From: Vulcanimicrobiota bacterium
GTDB taxonomy: Bacteria > Vulcanimicrobiota > Vulcanimicrobiia > Vulcanimicrobiales > Vulcanimicrobiaceae
DNA: 54,455 bases
NCBI GenBank assembly: GCA_027315245.1
Contig: DAHUYK010000056.1
Coordinates: forward strand, 1 to 54,455
Reading direction: 5' to 3'
The position numbers and the translations under genes are program-made. This document shows, in pieces, positions 38,481-45,995 of this stretch. Position 1 is the stretch's first letter; every line of letters begins with the position of its first letter. Under the pieces are notes generated by a model, which saw nothing but the letters and a program-made list of their open reading frames with translations, was not told the origin of the DNA and did not search any database.

Positions 38481-39473
38481 ATGGCGATGGAGCTCACACG
38501 CGACGAACTCGTCACGCTCATGCGAAACATGCTCTTGCAGCGCGCCGTCGACACGAGGGGCTTCCAGCTCAACCGCCAGGGCAAGATCGGCATCGCGATG
38601 GGCTCCGAAGGGCACGAGGCGGTTCAGGCAGGTGCTGGACTCGCCTTCGTACGCGGCAAGGACCTTCTCTATCCGTACTATCGAAACACCGGCATCGTCC
38701 TCGCCTGCGGCTTCGACCTCGCCGACGTCTTCCGCTCTCAGTTCGCCCGGGCCACGGATACGACCGGCGGACGCTCGATCATCAATCACGTCACCGCAAA
38801 GAGCAAAGGCATCGCGTCGATCTCGTCGATCATCGCATCGCAGTGCACGCATGCCGTCGGTGCCGCGTTCGCGCTGCAACACCGCCGCGAAACCGATCGC
38901 GTGGTCCTGTGCACGTTCGGAGAAGGCGCCACGAGCGAAGGCGAGTGGCACGAAGCCGTCAACTTCGCGGCGATTCACCGCTTGCCGGTGATCTTTCTGT
39001 GCGAAAACAATCAGTGGGCGATCTCCACGCACATCAGCAAGCAGATGCACAATCCTAGCGTCGCGGAGCGCGCAGAGGGATATGGATTCGAGGGTATCGC
39101 TGTTGACGGATTCGATCCAGTCGCTGTTTATGCGGCGGTGCGCACCGCGCGTGAAAAGGCCGTCGCGGGCTCTGGCCCGACGCTCGTCGAGGCCACGTGC
39201 TACCGCTTCCTGTCGCACACGACCGACGACGACGAGCGCACGTATCGCACGCGTGAAGAGGTTGCGGCGCAACGAGCGAACGATCCCGTCCCGCGCTTCG
39301 AGAAGCGTCTCATCGAACAGGGGGTGCTCACGGCAGACGAGATCGAAACGATGCGTCAAGACATCACGCGCATCGTCAACGAGACGACCGACGCCGTCGA
39401 GAGCGAGCCCCTTCCCTTGCCCGAGTCACTCTATACGAACGTCTATGCGGGACCAGCGGGCCCTTGGTGCTAA
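38481..39473 (+). CDS. Thiamine-diphosphate dehydrogenase E1 alpha subunit (2-oxo acid dehydrogenase type), orphan
   Basis: 330 residues. Matches E1-alpha of branched-chain 2-oxo acid or pyruvate/acetoin dehydrogenases: GSEGHEAVQAGAGLAF, YPYYRNTGIVLACG, the ThDP/Mg2+ motif FGEGATSEGEWHEAVNFAAI through ENNQWAIST, and the phosphorylation-loop-like YRFLSHTTDDDERTYRT. The C-terminus looks complete (SLYTNVYAGPAGPWC). E1-beta and E2 genes normally follow directly, but here the stop is followed within a few bases by dispersed repeats and then by an opposite-strand gene. It may have partners elsewhere or be a remnant. Confidence 0.88.
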   Translation: MAMELTRDELVTLMRNMLLQRAVDTRGFQLNRQGKIGIAMGSEGHEAVQAGAGLAFVRGKDLLYPYYRNTGIVLACGFDLADVFRSQFARATDTTGGRSIINHVTAKSKGIASISSIIASQCTHAVGAAFALQHRRETDRVVLCTFGEGATSEGEWHEAVNFAAIHRLPVIFLCENNQWAISTHISKQMHNPSVAERAEGYGFEGIAVDGFDPVAVYAAVRTAREKAVAGSGPTLVEATCYRFLSHTTDDDERTYRTREEVAAQRANDPVPRFEKRLIEQGVLTADEIETMRQDITRIVNETTDAVESEPLPLPESLYTNVYAGPAGPWC

Positions 39474-39476
39474 CGC

Positions 39477-39713
39477 CCTTCGTCCTTCGACTTCGCTCAG
39501 GATGACAACGCTTGCAGTCGAACCACCGACGCGAGCCTTTACCATCCGAATCCTGGGAAGAAGCCGCGCGGTAGCGCGGCATCCTTTTGCGCGAGCGCAG
39601 AGCCTGCGCCGTTCACTCGTCCTTCGTCCTTCGACTTCGCTCACTGCGTTCGCTACGCTCAGGATGACAAACGCACTTCGCTCACTGCGTTCGCTACGCT
39701 CAGGATGACAAAC
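39477..39713. repeat. Dispersed repeat, locus 2 (after the E1-alpha gene)
   Basis: Three copies of the same element as at 33585-33690: a short form CCTTCGTCCTTCGACTTCGC plus TCAGGATGACAA at 39477-39508, a full form at 39617-39671 and another at 39675-39713, the last two sharing CTCACTGCGTTCGCTACGCT. With a hairpin at 39563, this accounts for nearly all of the 282-bp gene-free gap 39474-39755. The small reverse-strand ORFs here (containing ILSEVEGRR) are repeat translations, not genes. Confidence 0.88.
39563..39587 (+). terminator. Hairpin terminator after the E1-alpha gene
   Basis: GCCGCGC (39563-39569) pairs perfectly with GCGCGGC (39574-39580) around a GGTA loop and is followed by ATCCTTTT. 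It lies about 90 bp after the E1-alpha stop, between repeat copies. It would work for rightward transcription. Confidence 0.5.
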
Positions 39714-39755
39714 TTCGGAGTCGCTACGTTCTGGATGGCGGGCGCGCGGTGCGCT

Positions 39756-41393
39756 TCAGATGTCGACGTTCATGAAGTCGTCGAACGGCGTGACCTGGTT
39801 CGGGTGAAAGTTCTTCAGGTCGCTGTTGTAGATGTAGACGTCTTGGCGCAATGACGTGACGATGGTCGGCGTATCCTTTGCAAGCTGCGCGAAGACGACC
39901 GCGTCGTCGGCGTTACGCTGCGCCTGGTCGTAGTGACCGTAGAGAGCGTGCATCGCGGCGTTCGCGGTGCGGTTGCACCAATGGAGATCGTTCTGGCCGT
40001 ACGGGGGGATCTCGTCGCACGCGTATTGGAACGAAAAGTCGCCGATCGGATCGTCGCTCCACGAGAAGAACGAGAGGTCCCACTTTCCACCGTAGACGAT
40101 GCCGCCGTCCTGGTACGGCCCGAAGAGCTGGGCTGCGGGGTATCGGCGAATGTTCATCGTGACGCCGATCTGCTTCCACCACTGCTGGATCATCGCGAGC
40201 ATGTTGTCGGTGTCCGGCGTTCCAGCCGCCGTGACGACCTGCAGGGCGAGCTTTACGCCGTTCTTCTGCCGGACGCCGCCGGGCCCGCGCGTCCATCCGT
40301 CGGCGTCGAGCATCCGGTTCGCCTTCGCAAGGTCGAACGGCACGAGCCTGATGGCGGGATCGTAGTACGGCGCGGCTTTTGGCGCGGGCTCCTCTTCGAG
40401 CACGCCGACGCCATGCCCGATCTTCTGCAGAATCGTGGCGCGATCGGTCGCCATCTCGAGCGCTTTGCGTACGACGGGATCGCTCACCGCCGGCCGCGTG
40501 ACGTTGAAGTCGATGTGGTTGTAGAGATACGCGGGCTGGCGCACGTACGCAAACCCGGCTCCGAGCTGGTTGAAGCGCGAGAAGTACGTGCCGGGAACGG
40601 GATACCAGAGATCGATGTCGTGCGCCTGGAGCTGCGTCATGACCGTGTTCCGGTCGGGAATGATCTCGAAGATGACTTCCTTGAGCTTGGGCTGGCCGCG
40701 CCAGTAGTATGGATTGCGAACCATGATGACGTTTTCGTTGCGGTTCCAGGCCTTGTACATGAACGGCCCTGCTCCGACCGGCAGCGAGTTGAACGCGACG
40801 TTGTTGATGTTCGGGTACCGTGCGAGCAGATGCTTGGGCAAAATGCACGGATTTGCGCCGGCACTCGAAAAGAAGACCACGACAAACGGCGAGTACGGCT
40901 TCGACAAGTGAAGGACGACAGTGTACTTGTTCGGCTCGCCGATGCTCTTGATGAGGTCCCATCCGGTCCGGCTCACGACGTTGTTCGCCGGGTTCATGAT
41001 GGCGTGGATCGTCCACACGACGTCGTCGGCGTTGAGCGGCGCGCCGTCGGACCAGCGCACGCCTTTGCGGATGTGATACGTGATCGTCAAACCGTCGGGG
41101 CTCACGCCGCCGTTCGCCTTCGTCGGCACCTCGGTCGCGATCTCGGGAACGGGGAGGTTGTGCGCGTTCCACTTGATGAGCCATGCCGCCGTCAGCGACG
41201 ACATGAGCCCCAAGGTCAACTGCTGGCTCAGCACCGGGTTGAGCGAGCTGATGTCCTCGGCGGTAGCGTACCGCAGCACGTGCGGAATCGTCCATGGGTT
41301 GCCACGGCCGCCGGTCGCGGTCGTGGCGCTTTCGCGCGTGCAGCCTGCGAAGGCAACGGTGAGGACGAGCGCGCCGAGAACAAGTCGCTTCAT
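39756..41393 (-). CDS. Peptide/nickel-type ABC transporter substrate-binding protein (family 5)
   Basis: 545 residues from ATG 41393, where a lipoprotein-type signal begins (MKRLVLGALVLTVAFAGC); the ORF-track start at 41972 is inside the next gene. Family-5 binding-protein features are clear: ITYHIRKGVRWSDGAPLNADDVVWTI, VGAGPFMYKAWNRNENVIMV, KALEMATDRATIL and FAQLAKDTPTIV. It should bind oligopeptides or similar solutes in the periplasm. No permease or ATPase gene is adjacent; instead it is the last gene of the adaptor-TolC-Lrp-like operon, 29 bp after the preceding stop. Confidence 0.9.
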   Translation of the reverse strand: MKRLVLGALVLTVAFAGCTRESATTATGGRGNPWTIPHVLRYATAEDISSLNPVLSQQLTLGLMSSLTAAWLIKWNAHNLPVPEIATEVPTKANGGVSPDGLTITYHIRKGVRWSDGAPLNADDVVWTIHAIMNPANNVVSRTGWDLIKSIGEPNKYTVVLHLSKPYSPFVVVFFSSAGANPCILPKHLLARYPNINNVAFNSLPVGAGPFMYKAWNRNENVIMVRNPYYWRGQPKLKEVIFEIIPDRNTVMTQLQAHDIDLWYPVPGTYFSRFNQLGAGFAYVRQPAYLYNHIDFNVTRPAVSDPVVRKALEMATDRATILQKIGHGVGVLEEEPAPKAAPYYDPAIRLVPFDLAKANRMLDADGWTRGPGGVRQKNGVKLALQVVTAAGTPDTDNMLAMIQQWWKQIGVTMNIRRYPAAQLFGPYQDGGIVYGGKWDLSFFSWSDDPIGDFSFQYACDEIPPYGQNDLHWCNRTANAAMHALYGHYDQAQRNADDAVVFAQLAKDTPTIVTSLRQDVYIYNSDLKNFHPNQVTPFDDFMNVDI

Positions 41394-41422
41394 TCGCGGC
41401 GACTTCGACGCCTGCAGCCTGC

Positions 41423-42550
41423 CTACTCCCGCATCGTCTCCGGATCGATGCCGTTGGCGCGGCAGAAGGCGACGTAGGCCTCCGGCGCGATCTCCGACGG
41501 CTTGATCTCGCTGCGCCCGCCCCAAAAGACGTTCGTGTACCAGAACGCGATGCCGGCCTCTCGCAGGTGCGCGTCGATCGCGGCCTTGTGCGCGAGCACC
41601 ACTGCCTTCTCCGTTCCGTGTGCGACCGCCATGACGTTGACGCCGTGGAACTCGGGGCCCCCTTCGCGCCAGTACGCATGCGTGATGACGTGATGTCGTC
41701 CGACCTCGCGACCTGCATCGATCTCGCGGCCGGCAGGCACCGCCCAGTGGAAGAGCGCGTTGTAGCGCGTGACTCGCTCGCCTCCGGCGGTAACCTTCAC
41801 GTGCTCGAGAAATGTGGAGAAGCGCCCGATGACCTTCTTTGCGTTCAGCGCGCGGGCGACGTGACAGAATGTCTGGAGATCGACGCCTGCTTCGGCCGCG
41901 CGGCCACGCCAAAGATCGCGCACGATCTCCTCGGGTGCAAACTCGCGTTTCAGTGCGGTGAGCACTCGCCATTCCTCGTCTGAGAGCTGCACGACGGCGG
42001 TATCGAGCGGATCTGCCAAAACCTCCGAGCGCGATCCGGGCTCCAATCCGCGGCGGCGCACGTGACCGACGCCGAGCGTGAAGAGCATACGCGCCGGCAT
42101 CGCCCGAAAGCGTACGGCGCCGACCTTGGCGCGCAAAAACTCCGCGTGCTTGAGCAGCGAGAATCCTTGCGGCACCTTCAACGTCGTCCAGAGCCGATAC
42201 GAGCTTCCCACGGAGTTAGAGTCCGTCGTACGGATCACGACGTGGCCGGAGAACGGATCCTCACGCACCATGTACTCGAATGCGGCGTCGAGGCTGCCGG
42301 AGGGAAGTTCCCACGCACAGAGCGCTCCTCGCGCGAGGTTCGTGGCCATGAGCGTCTGGCGCACGCGGCGGATCGTTCCTGCGCGCAGCATGCCGGCGAT
42401 CCGCTCGAGGACCGTCTCCAGAGCCACGCCGCTGCGCGCGGCGATCTCACCGAACGGGTCCTCCTGAAAACCGGTGAGACGGTCTTCGGAGACGGCGAGG
42501 ATCGCCGCGTTGACGGGATCGGAGACGTTCGCCGGAACCGTATCGTTCAG
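41423..42550 (-). CDS. Double-HTH Lrp/AsnC-type protein resembling fused siroheme decarboxylase AhbA-AhbB
   Basis: About 375 residues if translation begins at the CTG 42550 that overlaps the tolC stop (CTGA); no ATG, GTG or TTG lies in the right place. Two winged-helix segments (DPVNAAILAVSEDRLTGFQ with FGEIAARSGVALETVLERI, and SDEEWRVLTALKREFAPEEI) are each followed by an AsnC-like effector domain. The second has ALFHWAVPAGR, HHVITHAYWREGGPEFHG and VMAVAHGT, which parallel the decarboxylase motifs of AhbB/NirDLGH proteins. It could be a regulator or a haem-biosynthesis enzyme; no other haem gene is nearby. Confidence 0.65.
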   Translation of the reverse strand: MNDTVPANVSDPVNAAILAVSEDRLTGFQEDPFGEIAARSGVALETVLERIAGMLRAGTIRRVRQTLMATNLARGALCAWELPSGSLDAAFEYMVREDPFSGHVVIRTTDSNSVGSSYRLWTTLKVPQGFSLLKHAEFLRAKVGAVRFRAMPARMLFTLGVGHVRRRGLEPGSRSEVLADPLDTAVVQLSDEEWRVLTALKREFAPEEIVRDLWRGRAAEAGVDLQTFCHVARALNAKKVIGRFSTFLEHVKVTAGGERVTRYNALFHWAVPAGREIDAGREVGRHHVITHAYWREGGPEFHGVNVMAVAHGTEKAVVLAHKAAIDAHLREAGIAFWYTNVFWGGRSEIKPSEIAPEAYVAFCRANGIDPETMRE

Positions 42551-44004
42551 AGCCGTAGGTCGCTCAGCCCCGTGGCGTAGAGATAGTTCTGCTCGGCGAC
42601 GCGCACGCCGTAGAGTGCGGCGATGTAGTCGCTCTGCGCCGTGGCAAGGTTCGCCTCGGCGGTGACGAGGTCGAGAATCGTTTGGACTCCGACCCGGTAA
42701 CTGGCCTGAGCGGCCTGCATGCTCACCTGAGCGCTCGAGATTTCCAACTGCGCTTGCGTGAAGTTGGCGCGTGCCGAGAAGAGTTGCGCGAGTGCCGAAC
42801 GTACGTCGGATTCGACCGTGAGCTTCGTCTGCGCTGCCGTTGCCTTCGCCTCGTCGAGGACGTACTTCGCCGACTCGATATTGTACCAGGTCAACCCTTG
42901 GTCGTAGATCGGAATCGAAATGCTCGCACTGAGCGACCGTGCCGGCGCCCATTTACCGTTCGTGCCGTATGGCGGCGGCAGCGCTGGAAACTGCCGCGCC
43001 GTCGAATCGTTGAAGCTTCCCGTGATCGTCGGCATGCGCGCCAGCTCTGCGTAGCGCAGGTTCTCCTGATCGGCTGAAATCGTGTACTGCGCCGACTGGT
43101 AATCGGGGCGCATGAGCAGCGCCTGTGCGAGCGACTTTGCGTACGTGGGCGTCGTGGTATAGGTATCGGGCCCGAGCGACTGCGGCACGATCTCGGTGTT
43201 GGCGTCGAGTCCCAGGAGCGTTGCGAACTGCGATTGCGCGGTGATCGCCGCGCCTTGCGCCTGCACGAGCGATCCTCGCGCCTTTGCCGCCTGGTACTCC
43301 GCCTGCGCGAGCGAGGAGAGCGCGGCGACGCCGTTGCGGATCTGAGCCCGAACCGCGTTCTCTGACGTTTGGAACTCACGCACCAGCTGCCGGTCGGCAG
43401 TAACCGATGCCTGATCTTCGAGCACCGTGTAGTACGACTGCGCGACGTCGTATGCCAGCGTGTCGAGCTCACGCAACAACGTTCCACGCCCGGCAAGCTC
43501 GGATTGTCTCGCCGACTTGATCGCCGCGATGACGCGGCCGCCGTCGAAGATGAGCTGCGAAATCGTGTACCCGGCGCTCTCGATCGTCGTGATTTGCGCA
43601 CCCGTCGTGCACGTGAACGGAACTACTCGGAGGCACGACGTTGCGTTCGAATAGCTCTTCTGCCACAAGCCGTTGGCGCTGATCGCTGGAAAGAGCGCCT
43701 GCTCTTCAGCAGAGTACCGCGCGCGCAGCGCGCTGTAGACGGCGCGCTGCCCAACGAACGTCGGGGAAACCGCGACCGCGATGTCGATCGCGTGCTCAAG
43801 CGACACGTGCGTCGGTACGCCGGGATGCGGCACGAGGAGTTGCACGTCGGGCGCGGGCGTTCCGTAGGCGGGGTAGGGGAGCGGAGACGACGAGATGCTC
43901 GGGGTGGGAGCCGGAGTCGGCACCGGGATGGGATGGAGCTGGGCGCGCGCGACAATCGGGAAGCCGGCGACGACGAAGGCCGCCAGTAACGCGATCCGCT
44001 TCAC
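42547..44004 (-). CDS. TolC-family outer-membrane efflux channel
   Basis: 485 residues with a signal peptide (MKRIALLAAFVVAGFPIVAR, cleaved near ARAQ), a proline-rich linker and two OEP repeats with long helices (SLEHAIDIAVAVSP, YDVAQSYYTVLEDQASV, FTQAQLEISSAQVSMQAAQA, YRVGVQTILDLVTAEANLATAQ). It forms the outer-membrane duct of a tripartite efflux or type I secretion system. Its ATG overlaps the adaptor stop by 4 bp, so the two are a pair. Confidence 0.95.
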   Translation of the reverse strand: MKRIALLAAFVVAGFPIVARAQLHPIPVPTPAPTPSISSSPLPYPAYGTPAPDVQLLVPHPGVPTHVSLEHAIDIAVAVSPTFVGQRAVYSALRARYSAEEQALFPAISANGLWQKSYSNATSCLRVVPFTCTTGAQITTIESAGYTISQLIFDGGRVIAAIKSARQSELAGRGTLLRELDTLAYDVAQSYYTVLEDQASVTADRQLVREFQTSENAVRAQIRNGVAALSSLAQAEYQAAKARGSLVQAQGAAITAQSQFATLLGLDANTEIVPQSLGPDTYTTTPTYAKSLAQALLMRPDYQSAQYTISADQENLRYAELARMPTITGSFNDSTARQFPALPPPYGTNGKWAPARSLSASISIPIYDQGLTWYNIESAKYVLDEAKATAAQTKLTVESDVRSALAQLFSARANFTQAQLEISSAQVSMQAAQASYRVGVQTILDLVTAEANLATAQSDYIAALYGVRVAEQNYLYATGLSDLRL

Positions 44005-45224
44005 TGCGCCGTTCCCGAGACGGCGACGCGGCTGCCGTTGTGCAGCGCGTCAGGTACCGTCGTGATCACGACCGTACCGGGTACGACACGCGGGCTGCTG
44101 ACTTCGGAGAGCGTGCCCGTCTGAAGTCCCAACCGGATCGGTACTTGCGAAGCGACCCCTCCACGCACGACGTACACAAAGGTACCACTATCAGTCTGGG
44201 CGACGGCTGAGCGCGGCACGACGACGGCGTCGCGGTGCGTGGCGCTGGTGATGAGGACGTTCACGAGCATTCCTCCGCGGAGAATATGCGCGGGATTCGG
44301 TAAGTCGAGCCGGGCGAGGTACGAGAGCGTGCCGGCGGTGGGCACGGCATTCACCGTGTCGACCCGCCCGCGAAAGGTGCGTCCGGGCAGCGACTCGCTT
44401 TGGAACGTCAGGATTTTCCCCGGCGTCACATACGTCAGATCTTGGTCGGGGACGTTCACATTCACCCACACGCTGTTGACCCGCGAGATCGCAAGGACCG
44501 GCGTGGAGGGGCCCGCCTGAGAACCAGGATCCAACAAGCGTTCGGTGATCACGCCGTTGTAGGGCGCATAGAGATACGTCTGCGATAGCTCGGTTTCGAG
44601 CAGATGCATCTGAGCGAGCGCGCTCTGCGCGTTTGCAAGCGACGCCTTGACGGTTTCGCCCGCGACGAGGTTGTTGCGAATGCCGATGTTCGCCGTTTGG
44701 TAGGCGCTCTGCGCCTGCACGTACGCAGAACGCGCCGCTTCGAGCGCCTGCTGCGAAACGTAGCCTTGATGAAAGAGCGTACTATCCTGCTGGTAGACGA
44801 GCCGAGCATTCTCGTATGCGGCGCGCGCGGTCGACAGCGCCGCCGTGTTCTGCGTCTGCGCCACGGGAAGTCCGACGACCGCACCGTGGGCCGTCGCCGC
44901 AGCCTGCTGATACGAGGCTTGCGACTGCGCCAGCTGCGCACGCAAAAGCGAATCGTCGATACGCGCGAGCAGTTCGCCTCGCCGGACGGGGTCGCCGACG
45001 TTCGCGTAGATCGCCGTAATCGCGCCGCTCTGCTGGAAGGCCAGCGACGACTGCTCGAGCGGTGCAATCTCACCGTCGAGCGAGAGATACGTCGCGATCG
45101 TCTGCCGCTTCGCAACGGCGACGTCGACGTTGAGCGGCGCGGCTGCCTGCCGCTGCTGGCCGCGGCCGCACGCCGCCAAGGCGAACGCCGTTAGCGCCGC
45201 CGCGACCAAACGGTGATGGTACAT
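44001..45224 (-). CDS. Periplasmic adaptor lipoprotein of a tripartite efflux system (HlyD/RND type)
   Basis: 407 residues from ATG 45224, where a lipoprotein signal begins (YHHRLVAAALTAFALAACG, lipobox LAAC). Barrel-sandwich hybrid halves (LDGEIAPLEQSSLAFQQSGA and LYAPYNGVITERLLDPGSQAG) flank a long coiled-coil hairpin (LLRAQLAQSQASYQQAAATA through SLANAQSALAQMHLL). The beta-barrel and membrane-proximal domains follow (VPRSAVAQTDSGTFVYVV). It should link an inner-membrane pump to the TolC-like channel, but no pump gene is adjacent. GGAGAG abuts the ATG, so the start is not perfect. Confidence 0.93.
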   Translation of the reverse strand: MYHHRLVAAALTAFALAACGRGQQRQAAAPLNVDVAVAKRQTIATYLSLDGEIAPLEQSSLAFQQSGAITAIYANVGDPVRRGELLARIDDSLLRAQLAQSQASYQQAAATAHGAVVGLPVAQTQNTAALSTARAAYENARLVYQQDSTLFHQGYVSQQALEAARSAYVQAQSAYQTANIGIRNNLVAGETVKASLANAQSALAQMHLLETELSQTYLYAPYNGVITERLLDPGSQAGPSTPVLAISRVNSVWVNVNVPDQDLTYVTPGKILTFQSESLPGRTFRGRVDTVNAVPTAGTLSYLARLDLPNPAHILRGGMLVNVLITSATHRDAVVVPRSAVAQTDSGTFVYVVRGGVASQVPIRLGLQTGTLSEVSSPRVVPGTVVITTVPDALHNGSRVAVSGTAQ

Positions 45225-45258
45225 CTCTCCTAAATTCCTGTTCCTAGTTCCAAGAGCG

Positions 45259-45295
45259 GGCGCCCATCCGGGCGCCGGAAGCGCAAGGGCGCTTC
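45259..45295. promoter_or_regulatory. Twin hairpins upstream of the adaptor gene
   Basis: Two perfect 7-bp stem-loops with 4-nt loops, one base apart: GGCGCCC-ATCC-GGGCGCC (45259-45276) and GAAGCGC-AAGG-GCGCTTC (45278-45295). They lie in the 184-bp region between the divergent adaptor and thioesterase genes, 35 bp before the adaptor start. They could structure the adaptor's leader RNA or be protein-binding sites. I see no recognised riboswitch class. Confidence 0.5.
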
Positions 45296-45408
45296 GGCTG
45301 TAACTACCTCGGGAGGGCCTTGCATGATTCAACCCATCCGGTAAAAACCCGCCGTCTGTTCTGGTCTCCTAGGAGCCCCATCCGGCCGCGACGTATGGCT
45401 TCCTTCGC

Positions 45409-45804
45409 ATGAGCACCAAGCTCGACATTGGCCTTTCGCATAGTCTGCAGAGCCGCGTCGAGGAGTGGATGACGGCGCAGCACGCCGGCAACAAGGGCGT
45501 CGACGTTCTCTCGACGTCGGTCCTCGTTCAACTCATCGAGCAGGCGGCTGCCGATTGCATAGCACCCCACTTAGAAGAAGGCCGCGTCAGCCTGGGCACG
45601 CACATCGAGCTCGAACACCGCGAGCCGGTCCCCGTCGGGTTCATCGTGCGGGTCGAGGTCGAGATCGTCAGCACCGACGGGCCCCGCGTGACCTTCGCCG
45701 TCAGGGTATTTGACGAGCAGGAAGCCGTGGCGGAGGGGAGCCACGAGCGCTACCTCATCGAGCGCTCTAAGTTCGTGGCCAAAATACAAGAGAAGCTCTC
45801 CTAA
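45409..45804 (+). CDS. Thioesterase-family protein (FlK-like hotdog)
   Basis: 131 residues. Hotdog-fold thioesterase resembling the fluoroacetyl-CoA thioesterase FlK family. The region LSTSVLVQLIEQAAADCIAP holds the Thr and Glu, and GTHIELEHREPVPVGF the His, of the family's Thr-Glu-His triad (assigned by pattern). FlK itself is specialised; most members have unknown acyl-CoA substrates, so no fluoroacetate role is claimed. It stands alone between the adaptor operon and a hairpin. Confidence 0.82.
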   Translation: MSTKLDIGLSHSLQSRVEEWMTAQHAGNKGVDVLSTSVLVQLIEQAAADCIAPHLEEGRVSLGTHIELEHREPVPVGFIVRVEVEIVSTDGPRVTFAVRVFDEQEAVAEGSHERYLIERSKFVAKIQEKLS

Positions 45805-45822
45805 AGGCCCAACCTCTTCTGA

Positions 45823-45843
45823 AGCTCCCCCAGCAGGGGGGCT
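45823..45843 (+). terminator. GC-rich hairpin after the thioesterase gene
   Basis: AGC-U-CCCCC (45823-45831) pairs with GGGGGGCT (45836-45843) around an AGCA loop, with one bulged base. It begins 18 bp after the thioesterase stop and lacks a T-run. It may end thioesterase transcription or be the first helix of the downstream leader. Confidence 0.45.
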
Positions 45844-45883
45844 AATCAGCCTCCCGAAGTCATGCCGCAAGGATTGCCCGCGG

Positions 45884-45991
45884 GGAGACTTTAGTGGCCG
45901 GCGCAGCCGAGGACCGGCGCGGCGGCGTGAGTCTCCACTTCACATTGAAGAACCGGGGCAAGCCGAGGTCCTCATCTTCTACCTAGGAGGA
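45884..45991 (+). promoter_or_regulatory. Structured 5' leader with possible Shine-Dalgarno sequestration
   Basis: In the 191-bp gap before the stalk-barrel gene, GGAGACT (45884-45890) pairs with AGTCTCC (45930-45936) and CTTCA-CAT-TGAAG forms a hairpin (45938-45950). GAGGACC (45909-45915, in the loop of the first helix) is complementary to GGTCCTC (45967-45973), which would make a pseudoknot. The same TCCTC (45969-45973) can instead pair with GAGGA of the ribosome-binding site (45987-45991). The two states are mutually exclusive. It matches no riboswitch class I can recall. High GC makes short complements likely by chance. Confidence 0.4.
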
Positions 45992-45995
45992 AGCT

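Noticed and set aside
39426-39644. Reverse-strand ORFs encoding ILSEVEGRR-type sequence near the E1-alpha gene
   Set aside because: They are translations of the dispersed DNA repeat and have no other protein-like content.
39477-39713. Repeat cluster that might be a CRISPR array
   Set aside because: Copies are irregularly spaced, differ in length, lack uniform spacers and recur inside the paa operon; no cas gene is nearby.
39933-41477. 514-aa rightward ORF opposite the peptide-binding protein
   Set aside because: Long only because of high GC; the opposite strand encodes a clear family-5 binding protein.
45324-45344. Tiny ORF MIQPIR after GGGAGGG, a possible leader peptide before the thioesterase gene
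   Set aside because: Six codons only, with no regulatory codon bias or attenuator hairpin linked to it; chance is sufficient.
45409-45804. Thioesterase as a fluoroacetate-resistance gene (flK)
   Set aside because: Only the general family pattern is seen; FlK-like folds are common and no fluoro-metabolite genes are nearby.
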